Shown here: positions 11,994 through 22,300 of the stretch, in pieces
Position numbering within the stretch: the first letter of the stretch is position 1
Layout of the letters: every line of letters begins with the position of its first letter
Assembly: GCA_025526915.1 (NCBI GenBank)
Contig: JAHLKH010000095.1
Coordinates: 33,741-97,740, forward strand
DNA: 64,000 nucleotides
DNA from: Entophlyctis helioformis
Lineage: Eukaryota; Chytridiomycota; Chytridiomycetes; Chytridiales; Chytriomycetaceae
Direction: 5' to 3'
Position numbers and translations under genes: made by a program
Notes under the pieces: generated by a model
Seen by the model: only the letters and a program-made list of their open reading frames with translations
The model's database searches: none
What the model was told of the DNA's origin: nothing

Positions 11994-12584
11994 TTACTGC
12001 ACAAGACGCACTTGGGTCTCGTTTGGATCAAAGTCGGCCAGCGACGCGTAGCACTTTTCTACGGCAAAGAGCTGTGCAAGGGTCAGGCAAGGCCCATACT
12101 CCTGGTCGTCCTTGTCGGTATCTTTTCGAGACGCGACACAAGCATTGCGTGGTCAGATTCGCACGCTGCGCAATGGATCTGGCCCTCGCTTGGCCAACGT
12201 GTCTCACGGACGTCACGCACCTGGCATGCCACTGTGGGAAGAAGATGCCAAGGCGGACGATGCAGCCGATGCAGTCGATGCAGTCGATGCAGTCGATGAA
12301 GGCGGCACGGAAGACGTGTGGTGGGAAGTGCCATGACCATGGGTGTCGCAGTCTCGAGTGTCTGTGGACGAGCTGCGAGACACGGCATCGCTCCAGTCCA
12401 GCAGCGACGCCGAGTCCATCGACTCTGGATTGCCGCTGTCGTCATTGCTGTTGTCATCGCGCGCAGGTGCTGCAGACTCTGTCTCGCCGCGTGCGGCCTC
12501 GTGCACGGCAGCCGCTGATGGCCGCGCAGGCAGCCCCATCTTGTTGAGCAGCGCCATTGGACGCAGCAGCCATTCAAGCATCAT
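11994..12584 (-). CDS. small Ser/Asp-rich hypothetical protein
   Basis: Not recognised. Two exons, 12584-12221 and 12121-11994, join in phase to about 163 residues. The first begins with a short hydrophobic helix (MMLEWLLRPMALLNKMG) and is then Ser/Ala/Asp/Thr-rich with runs from TCG/CTG-type repeats (TASTASTASAASS). The second is acidic and better ordered (DTDKDDQEYGPC, LTLAQLFAVEKCYASLADF) and stops at 11994. Converges with the F-box gene (94 bp between stops). The good donor GTGCGT and clean phase suggest a real gene, but there is no family to support it. Confidence 0.5.
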
Positions 12585-12677
12585 GTCTCTGCAGTCTGTT
12601 CACAGCGGAGATGAGTGAATAGAGAGAGCGATAAGTGGTTCAATGAAGACTTAAAAACAAAAAGCGCAGGGCGGCCG

Positions 12678-14502
12678 TCAGATGACGGCCAGTGCAGAGC
12701 ACCAAAGTATCACGAGGACGCCCAAAGTACAACAGAGTCGATCTGGTCGGCAGAAGTGGCGGATGCTGTCGACGCCGCCACTCGACGACAGATCGCCCGT
12801 TTCGCCGTTTGCGCCGCCACCCACGCCGCCAATGATGGGGATCGTCGACGCACGCACCACGGTCGTCGTCGTGGTCGTTGTCTGTGTCTGGGACGAGTCG
12901 GGCGGATCGTTGCTGTCGTTTGATCCATCGCCTGGTGGCAAAGTCGATGTCGGCACAGACGCAGACTCGGTCGGCGACACTGGCGGTGACGGGCTTGGCT
13001 GGCCAGCCGGAATGCCGTTAAACCCTTGTCCGTCACTGTTTTGGAGAACAAGCTTGATGGCGTTCAGCAGCTGCACGGTCTGGTACTGATCGTTGAGATC
13101 GTATGGCTTGCTGGCCTTGCCGGTCCAGATATAGCTGCAGTTCCAAGACGCTTCGCAGGTGGGCATCATGCCGGCAAGAGACGCGCCGAACGCCTTGGCG
13201 ACCGATGGGCGATAGGTTGCGTTGGGTGCCATGCGGTACGCGTCTGCAAGCCCTTGCACAAACACGCCCTTGCCCCACCGCTCGTGAGCGCAGTCCATGC
13301 CAAAATCGCACAGCGTCTCGTACAGCACGCCTGGACGTGTAAAACCCTGTGGCTCAACGCTGCGGCCCTGCTGATCGTCGCCGAGGACAGCAATGTTGGC
13401 AATGGTGTTGGCGTTGGTGGTGAATCGGCCGAGACTGGCAGAGAGGAGCGCCGTGAGCTGCCCGACATAGGGATCGAGTGTGGTGGCCTGGTACAGAGTC
13501 GCCAGCGAGGTCATGAGCAGGCCAGCAGGAGCACTCCATTGCGCCCGCTGCACAGCGCACTCGGCTGTGAGTCCCGCATACACCTCGAACGCGCTCGTGA
13601 TGAGACCCGTCTCGGCCATCCAGTTGTACGTCCCATCCGCCCACTCCTTGTACGTGGTGTTGCCCGTCATCGCATACAGCTGCGCCGACAACGCCATGAA
13701 TCCAGCATTGGTCGTGGACGACTTTGTTGCGTTGCGAGACGTGTCGGACGGATCCGTGACAATGCCGCCTTTGCAGGTGGTGTTGCGCCAGCCGCTCAGC
13801 AGCTGCGTCCATGTGCCAACGGCAATCTCCTGGAACGTGGCAGACTGCGACGCGACCTGCGTGGCGACGCCAAAGATGTTGGCGCCACGCGAGGCCACAA
13901 GTGCCCAGAGAACCAGTTTGTCGTTGGTCTTGCCGTTCATGGATCGCTCCAGGTCCGCCAGATCGCCGCCCAGAAAGTCGCCCATCTCGTCGAAACTGGC
14001 GCTGCCGAGCGCATCTCTGAATGTGTCCAGGACCATGATGTCGTTTGCTGTGCGCAGATACTCTACGATGGACTGCATGGGGTCGGTGCCTGTTAATTGT
14101 CTGTCATTTCCACAATCCGCTGGCGGGTCTAACGCGGCTGCTTACGGTCCAGATAAGTGCAGACTCGCCCCACATGTCAAGGGGCCGTCCAAAGGTGCCA
14201 AAGACGTTTGGCGTGTAGTGCTGAAAGAGTGCGGCGACAGCGTTGAGCTGCGCAACTCGAACGGCCTCTGTCCATTTGGTAGACACAGACAAGAGTGAGC
14301 CAGATGGAAGGCAGCGACACTTTCGCCAAGGGATGGTTCACGCCTGCTGATGTCTGCACAAACCTCCGTCGCTGGGGTTGAGGGTCATTGCGTCGGCAGC
14401 CGCGCTGGTTGCCGCAAGCACTTGGAAAGGCTGGTCCAAGAGTGCAGCACACCACAGCCAACAGAGCCCAGCTCGGATGGCAAGCGACGTTGTTGAGCGC
14501 AT
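12678..14502 (-). CDS. GH76 (Dfg5/Dcw1-like) GPI-anchored glycosidase
   Basis: Dfg5/Dcw1 proteins act at the cell surface on alpha-1,6-mannan or GPI glycans, cross-linking GPI proteins into the wall. The first exon (14502-14364) gives a signal peptide (RAGLCWLWCAALLDQPFQVL). Exon 2 (14267-14146) has AVRVAQLNAVAALFQHYTPN and ESALIWT. The main exon, from about 14093 to 12678, carries the alpha-toroid repeats, including NGKTNDKLVLWALVASRGAN (the ND...W motif near the GH76 active site), NAGFMALSAQLYAMTGNTTY and DCAHERWGKGVFVQGLADAY. It ends in a Ser/Thr/Pro linker and hydrophobic tail (LGVLVILWCSALAVI) suited to GPI attachment. Exon 2 to exon 3 is one base out of phase with the visible splice sites, possibly another base-call problem. 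Confidence 0.8.
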
Positions 14503-14641
14503 GTATGTGTGTATGGGATGCGTGGACGTCTATGTTGCGGGCAAACCGAGGAAACGCTCGTTGTTGTTGCAAGCAAGACTCGACCGACATTTGATCACTG
14601 ACCGGAGGTGGCCCTGACGCGCTTCGACGAATCTCGGTGGC

Positions 14642-14650
14642 GTATTTATC
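14642..14650 (-). promoter_or_regulatory. candidate TATA-like box
   Basis: The sequence GATAAATAC on the minus strand lies 140 bp upstream of the GH76 start codon, in the 287-bp gap between the divergent GH76 gene and membrane protein A. Similar AT-rich words are rare in this GC-rich window. Position fits a core promoter for GH76; not proven. Confidence 0.25.
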
Positions 14651-14789
14651 GAAAAGCGGAGTTGCGGAACCAGGAAAACTCCGACAAGCGTCCAGGCCTG
14701 ACCCAGCCGGCCACCAAACGGCATGCTTCCCAACGCGACGACCCGCCACGTCACCTTATCTCCTCTCTCCTCGTCAAAAGAATTCTCTA

Positions 14790-16987
14790 ATGCGCGACAA
14801 TCTCTCGGACAGCCAGAACCGTCCGTTTGGCCAGCAGGCAGCGGATATGTCCGTGCTTGGTTGCATCTCATGGATCGCCCGCTTCTGGATCTTCTTTCTG
14901 GCAAGTGGCAGGCCGGAAACCCTTTGCCACTGCCCATGTTCCAGCATCGCGCCAGCCACAACGGCTGTAAAGCACAGCTCGAGTGATGGAAGAGCGCGTG
15001 TGAATGGCCCGGCTAGTGCTATTTTATGCATCTCTGTCGCGTCTTGGTCAGCCATGAGCACCAACACGATTGCGTTGTTGGTAACTGGTCTATCGCGGCA
15101 TGTGCAGCCAATACTGACTACAACAGCACCCCGATCCGTTCATAGGCTCCCATCATCTTGCCGGCAGTCGCGTTGGTTTCGATGCTCTACTACCTGCTTC
15201 GCCTTCTGGAATACCATGTCCTCGTCAAGCTGGCGTTCGCAATGAGTCCAATCGTGTTTTGGATGGCCATCTTCTTTCTTCACTCCGACTTTTCGTTTAC
15301 AACACACATGTACATGCCGTACTCGCCAGAGGCACACGGTCGCCGCTCCATGCTTGCCGTCTCGATCATCTTAAACCGATGGATCCTGCTGCCCATTCTC
15401 GTCTTTGTCATTGTTCCGAAAGCGTCCTTGTCGCTTGGAGCTTTCCTTGCCATCGGGCCGTTCACAGCTTGGCCTGGGTAAGAGCGCCAATGCATGATCA
15501 CAAGCGCGGTGTAAACTGACGCGCTTCTTCAATGGCATGGAATGCTCAGGTCGCTTATATCGTACTATGTGTCCAACACAGACCATCTCAAAAAGACTCT
15601 TCTCCGCGTACTAGCAACGCTCGTCTTCAATACCAACGTCGTCGTCATGAGCCAAGTGCGGCTATGGTCGCTTGTAGCGTCGCTGGCCATGTCTGATCTA
15701 GTGGCCAAGATCGACTTTTTCCATTCGGCGCCGATCGTCGTGGCAGCCATCCGACTCGTGTTCTTCAACTTTGTCCGGACTGGCTTGCGCTGGGGGTTCT
15801 TGCGGCTCAACCGCAACGAAGAGAAGCGAGCCGAGATCAAGCGACGCGCGTCAGTTCGGCCCGAAGAGACGGCTGGAAACCACGGCAAAGGCGGCAAGGA
15901 GGGCAAGGAAATCGAGGCAACTGAACTCGAGTCGGCAGCAAGTAACCAGCCTGATCCGGACGACGATCACGAGACGGTCCTGAAAGACGAAAAGGCGGAT
16001 CTCATGTTCTTCTCTGGTTGGTCATTTCGTGCCTTGCTCCCGAGCGGAGGTGTTAAGCCAGAGACTGATCCCGTGTGTTTGGCAACAGCCGTGATCCTGC
16101 TGTTTGCCAACTACTCGGTCGTTGGATGGCACCACTTCTTCCGCACACAGTCGTTTTCAGAGTTCTTGACAGCCACGCTGCTGAGCGGCGGGTTCGATGT
16201 TGCATGGCAGGCCGTGCAAGCATACCGGGTGTACCTCAGAAAGGACTCGCTTGCTGTCCGCAGCAATCAAGTCACGGACGAATTTGATAGCGACCTTGCA
16301 ACCAAGCCACCGACTCGTGCCACTTCAACCGTTGATCTGGACGATTCGCAAACAGCGCCTGTGCTCGCCCAATCCTTAAAACTGTCGATGCTGCGGGCAT
16401 TTCCAAAGAGGCTGTCCACCATCCGATTTGAAGCTCCGCAGAGCTATTCACATCCGCACGAGGCCTCCATGCTGCAGATTATGCCCATATCGCGCAAACC
16501 CGCCACAGAACAATACCTAGGAGCACATGATCGCACTCAAGGTCGCCGCACAAGCCAAGCCGTCCCATTCAGGAGCGAGTTGCTCAAACTGCGCAAGCGG
16601 TGCCGCCGTATGGCGGTCGCCATCCGCTTTGATGCATGCACAACCATCATCGCTCTTGCATCGGCATACGCGTACGTTCTCATCTTCATCTCGCCGCAGC
16701 CAGCATACAACCAATGCAACAACAGCTTGTACATGGACTCCATCTCGGTCACGTCGCGGTTCTTCCTCGCATTAGGAGTCCACATCGCCATGTACTCGGC
16801 GCTGTTTCTTGGCCTCAAGCTAACGTCCGTCATCCCCATCAGCTTCTCCAAGACGATCTGGCCAAACTTTATCCAAGGCAGCATTTGCTCAGCTTTTTTC
16901 GTTGTGTCTGTTGGATCATGGTCCATGGCATACGAGCGCGGGTTACTGTTCCACCGTGCGTGTGGGATTGATGCCCTGGTGGAATGA
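14790..16987 (+). CDS. multispanning membrane protein A (paralogue of B)
   Basis: Unrecognised polytopic membrane protein of about 626 residues. Exons 14790-14900, 15146-15477 and 15550-16987 join exactly in phase. Hydrophobic segments include SWIARFWIFFL, LPAVALVSMLYYLLRLLEYH, PIVFWMAIFF, WILLPILVFVIVPKASLSLG, CLATAVILLFANYSVVGW, ASAYAYVLIFISP, FFLALGVHIAMYSALFLGL and FIQGSICSAFFVVSVGSWS. A charged cytoplasmic-looking loop lies at about 15810-16000 and another at 16230-16580. Intron 1 uses a GC donor (CTG|GCAAGT at 14901). The protein ends YERGLLFHRACG. The gene at 28249-31078 has the same exon layout, segment order and C-terminal signature (YERGLLWHRTC), so the two are paralogues. Function unknown; a receptor or channel-like role is only a guess. 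Confidence 0.75.
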
Positions 16988-17136
16988 ATACACAGGTAGT
17001 TTGACTACTTTTGGCTCTCGATCGAAAGCTGCATGGCTGTGGCGCTCAGTGTTGCATGACCATCCGCTTGCACCGCGTGAACAAGGTCGCGTGATGACGG
17101 ACATCGTGTGACCGTTTGAGATGGTGAGCATCGCGG

Positions 17137-18538
17137 AGGGGGGGGGGGGGGGGGGTAATTGATTTCGTTCCCATAGAAAACCTTGCGCCGGCACCTGATT
17201 GGCCGGCTGGTTTGCCTCGAATTTTGTTCAATTTGGCATCCAATTTCCAATCTTTTTGAATCCAATTTCATATTCTTGTCCGAATTCCCAGTCACTCTGA
17301 GCAGCCTACAGTCGATGCCTTCTCAAGTCGTGGTTGCTTTGACGCTGGCTTGTGGACTGCTGAGCCTGTCCAAGGGGCAGCAGTTGGTTGCGTGTTGGTA
17401 ATGACACCAAGGACTGTCCTGCCATTGCCTGTTGCAGCTGTTGGCCTTCTGCGTCCAGGCGGCGCTCTTGTGCGTGCTGCTGAGGCGGCCTGCTGCAATG
17501 TCCGAACGACCGACGTCACAGCCAACACAGACGCACTGGCATCTGCTGCTGCTCTCTTCCGCTTGCTTGGTGCTCTTTGGCGGCTGGCTGTTGGCGTGGC
17601 AGCTACAGCAACGGCTGGCTGTCCAGGCTCGTCCGCAACGTCCTTGTCGTCGTCAAGATTGTCAAGGCACACAGTGTCAACAGAGTCGCAACTGTTGACA
17701 GCCATCACACAAGAGGCAGACGAGCTCACCAACGAGGACATGGATGGATCACTCGGCGTATCGTTGAGCTGCCGCGTATCGTCGAGCTGCTGTAAGGCAT
17801 CGCGCTTGGCTTGGTCTGACTTTGAGAACTGTCGAGGCGATACACAGAGAATGCCTGCAGCAATCTGCTCACACATGTCAACCTCTGTCCTGGCTGCCTT
17901 GGTGTAGACAGCAAGGTCACAGCGACGAGTGTCTTTGCAACAGCCAGCAGCGCAGATAATCAGCAAGTCTTGCATTCAAGGCACGATGCCGTCGCACCCC
18001 GTCATCCACAGCCAACAGCCACGCCCACCTGACTTGTCAGCATGCCCGCGAATGCAATGACGAGCAGCATGCACAGTCTCGGTCAACAACAAAGGGCTGA
18101 TCGACTGCAGGCTGCAAAGAACAAGTCGTCTCAGACCTGCTGGCGACTGAAGTCAACAGCATCCAAAGTCGGCAATGAAGACACCGTGCCCAAGGAGAAA
18201 CTCGCCTTGCACCATCATCACAAGAAAGTGCGACACATTTGTGAGATCTGGGATGACTACTCGGTCAAAGATTGGAGGGTTGTCATGGTGTTGGTTGGCA
18301 ATCTCTGTTCCAAGGAGCCAGATAGCAATATGGCGCATCTCAGTACTGCTCAGAGCACAAAGGAGGGCTGGGCATCAGGCTGGAGGTATTCACACGGATG
18401 AGATCTAGCAATTCCATGCGCACTTGGTGATTCCAACTGCGGCATGGACCCTATGAACAAGGCTGGATGGGCAACCAGTGCTGTGGCTGCCATGCCAACA
18501 CCCAAACCCCGTGGAGCATCAAGCAAGCCTTTGGTTGC
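17137..18538 (+). repeat. conserved leader repeat, copy 1
   Basis: Matches 58101-59495 from the G-tract to a common end at CAAGCCTTTGGTTGC. Within 18042-18401 versus 58999-59358, I count about eight substitutions and no indels in 360 bases. After 18538 similarity becomes patchy (18560-18700 resembles 59690-59810). A 227-codon minus-strand frame (17975-17292) and a 119-codon plus-strand frame (18042-18401) exist. The minus frame is broken in the other copy; the plus frame is kept but matches no family I know. More likely regulatory or RNA-encoding than protein-coding. Confidence 0.75.
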
Positions 18539-19187
18539 TCATTCAACCAAGGCATCCAGGTCTGCTGTGGTGCGGTTGTCTCTGCAGCATGCAAAAGAGT
18601 GCCGGCTGGATGCAAACAGGCGCCAGCTGAGACTGCCACAGGCAGGAGACCCTTGGTGTGCCGCCCAGTGGCCATCAAGCCACCACCTCCAAGAGGGCTG
18701 CATCAACGCCGTCTGTTCACTGATCAGAGTGACTGTGTATCCATGAATATTCAAGTTGAGTTTGGTGTCAACTGATCAGATATCAAGGCGAGCCAGCTGC
18801 GCATGCTCATCGACAAGAGCACACGCCTCGTGCCAGACTCACCGCCGAGGCCAGCTTGCCATCCACGACTGCGCTTGTGGAGGATGAGGCATGGTGATCT
18901 TTTGCAATCAACACTCCAGATCAACGCGTTCATGTGCCTGGGTCGCGTTTTGGTGATGCGCCACTGATCATGAATCAAACATTGCAAATCTCAGACACAC
19001 AGATGTGATCATCTGTGGCAGTCGCAACAACACGGCCGCTGTGTTTGTCATAAAGAGAGCGGTTGGCCCGTCTGTGGTTGCTCGACCATCCACATACACT
19101 GATACATTTTTGACGAGACTCCCTGTCGCTCATTGCCCTCTTCAGCACACCCTTGCCGTCCATAACGCAACCCCATACACGCACAAC

Positions 19188-19188
<1 letters not shown>

Positions 19189-19223
<35 letters not shown>

Positions 19224-19300
19224 GCGCACGCCGCACAATCACGCACGCACAACCACGCACACGCACAACCACGCACACGCACAACCGCGCACACGCGAGC
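19189..19300 (+). repeat. CA-rich tract before the FEN-Fanzor start
   Basis: A pure (CA)n run of about 33 nt (19191-19223) followed by CGCACA/ACCACGCACA variants ends six bases before the ATG at 19306. The second element has a longer version at 60486-60650. It is probably 5' UTR or promoter sequence. Confidence 0.7.
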
Positions 19301-19305
19301 ACGAC

Positions 19306-22300
19306 ATGGGGGTCCCTGCGGTTGTTTCGTGCGCGGTGGAGAATGGCGGCGGCAGCGTACACAAGGACGTGCCCTGGTCCTTGGTGTCAAAGCTTGTGCT
19401 TGGCAGCGCACGACTGTCACAAGATCCAAGCGACACCAACACGGCCACACCCAGCCACTGCGGCGCTTTCCTTGTCGATGTGATGAGTGTGTGTTTTCCG
19501 CACTTCAGGAGAGGAGGGTCCGATCACCCGTTGTCAAAGGCCGAGTGGATACCGATCCTCAAGCCGGTACTCAGCTCGTTCACGGACAAGTTTGGCCCCG
19601 AGTACGCCTACATGTTCCACGTTGACGGCAGGCTCGGCGACTCTGGGATTAAGATTGTCCACAACGGCCGTGCGATCAAGGTCCTGAATGCGGTGGGCAC
19701 AGTTCTACGGTGTATTCGCAGACGCCGCAAACGCAAGAGATACAAGCGCTTATCCAAGTATGTCCACTTTGTCCTGCCGCATCAAGGCGATTCTAACTCT
19801 CAGTCAATGATCCAGGAAAGAGAAGCGTGCGCTGCTGCTCTCGTTCACGCTCACGCACAATGACAAGCAGCTGATTTACGAGGCGATCGCGGAGATCTTC
19901 AGTTCTGAGCCGCGGCGTGCAGTATGCTGGTGCAAGCACGAAGCGGACGTTTGCATTGCCCGCCATGTAGCCTACCATGCAAGCAAGCCAAGGTATAGAT
20001 CGCCATGGCAACTGTCTGTTTTGATTGACGGCTAACAGTCTTTGTCTGCAGCAGCAACATTCCCATTGCCGTCATTTGTAACGACTCTGATCTCGTGGCA
20101 CACTGTGCTGGACGTTGTCCTGTCATCATGATGTCCACGCGGAACGCGGAGGCCACCAACCTGCGGTCTTTCAACCATTCAGGCATTGTATCTCTTGCGT
20201 CTGCCCTCGGAGTATACGAGTTCCCTGGAGCTTGCCAACTTGTGGTTGCGTTGAGCAAGAGTGACTATTTCGATTGCTACGGGCGTGGTGCGTGCGATTC
20301 CTGTCTTGATGCTCTGTATTGTCGTCCAAACTGTGGTGTTGACTAACACGTGTTGCTACTCACATTGTCTTGCAGGTCTGCGCACTGCCGTCAACACCGT
20401 CAACAGGTACGTCGAGGAGGCAGCGCGCAAGAGGAATATCACGCCGGAGGAGTTCTGTGCCCTGCTCCACACCCCCAAGATTGCCAGCGACTTCAAGAAG
20501 GATGTCAGGGCCGCCTACTCTGACGAGTTGTTGGCGATCGGAGGCGAGGACCTCGTCAAGTCGTTCCTCAATGCCTTCTCCGTTTTCGTGTACCACGACG
20601 AGTCGGGAAACATGCCAGCCAGTTCAAAGCCCCAAGCAGCAACAACGGTCAATCTGGCGATGTGCAAGGGCAGAGGCAAGTCATTGCATGACTGGCCAAG
20701 CACGTGGCACTGTAGATGCATTTGCATGCATAGCACCATACTGACCATCCATTGCTACGTGGCAATGACAGCAGCCAGGCTGCCAACACGACCGCCGCGG
20801 CTCAACCAAGGTACGCATGCATGCATCTCTTGAAGTCTCTCACATTGCTGACTCTGCGTTCCTGTCTTTGATGTCATTGTTGGATCGCGATGCAGATGCT
20901 CATCTGCTGGCTGCCTCCTTGTACACTCCAAGTGGCAAGAACGCAATCCTGACTCCGACATTGTGCACCTGACGCAGAAGGATATCGACGGGCACCTCGA
21001 CAAGATTGTCAACAACGGCGAAATGGCCACAACTTTTTACGAGGTCAAGCGATGTCCGATTGCATTCGACTGCATTGTCAAGCACGTGCCAGGTTACCTT
21101 GCTCGCAACCCCGATGGAGTCGCGGGCCGAGATATTCTAGCCAAGATCAGCAGGACAGCAAGTGCGCAGCTGTTGGAGCTTGTCTGTGAGCAATCCCTTT
21201 TACCGACAGTACGCGCAGAGCTTGGTCGACTTGATCGGCTTGTTTGGGACACACATGTACGTTGCAGCATGACTTGGATGCATGTGCATATCTCACCTTG
21301 AACTGTCTAACTCAATCCACTTGCATTGGACAGGGCGCAGCTCGGAGGTTGAAGGTGCAGCTGGGCAAAATTGTGAATCCTTGCTGCGTATCCTTTCAGG
21401 ATATTTCAACTCCACGTACGTTTGGCTTGCATTGGAATGACTCGACGCCATGTACTGACAACACCTTCTATGCTGAATGTGATACTCAAGAACCAATAAC
21501 GCAGCCAGGCACGCAGAAAGGCAAGCAAAAGCCCAAGCAGAAAGGCAAGCAGAAAGGCAAGGTCATCAAGCAGGACGATCCCCAGAAATCCTTGGCCGAG
21601 ATCCACAGAAAGGCCACCGAACGGCTGAACGACCTGAAATCTCGCACGGATGGCGAATCAGTGACACTTGTCGAGCAGCTGAACGAGGCCATCAAACTGC
21701 TAGAGTCGATCATCAAGGAAGCCTCGGTGCGTCTTCATCTTGACTGTCTGTGTGTGCATGTACTGACTTGTCGCGATCACTCATTTCTCCAATTGGCAGG
21801 AGGCTCGGCCTCCAAAGCGGCGCAAGCGGCGTAAGCGACCACAGCCATCTGTTGACGCTCAGGCAGAAGAAGTACAGCCCGTGGTCTTTTCTCTCAATCG
21901 ACATTTAGACACCAAGACGACGGTTAGTTCTGATGTACCATTGGTGCTTGCATATGCATTGTGTGCACTCGGAATGCATTGCTCATGCTGCATCCAACCT
22001 CCACAGCCACGACTTCAATTCACAAAGAAGCAGGAGGCCGCGCTCATGAAGAGAAGCACATTGCAAGCTGCAAAGGCTGCGACACTGAAGGCCATCAAGG
22101 CCAACAAGGGAAAGTCGAGCCGGTTTGCCCGTAGTAGTTTGCCTGGTGGCACGAGACAGGGGTAAGTGATGTATGCTGTGCCATTAGCCTTGAGTGCTCT
22201 TGCTGACATGCGTGTTTTGGCAGAATCGTGCGTCGCTCACGATGGGCACTACATCTGCTGATTCGAAAGCTGGGTCGCATTGTTACAGGGCCACTCATGT

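Noticed and set aside
17292..17975. 227-codon minus-strand frame in the element leader as a possible transposase
   Set aside because: Low complexity, no catalytic motif, and interrupted in the 98-percent-similar copy 2 leader.
19306..21256. Host FEN1, EXO1 or XPG as the identity of the N-terminal domain
   Set aside because: The catalytic acidic residues match the superfamily, but the rest diverges strongly, there are two mobile-linked copies, and no PCNA-binding tail follows.
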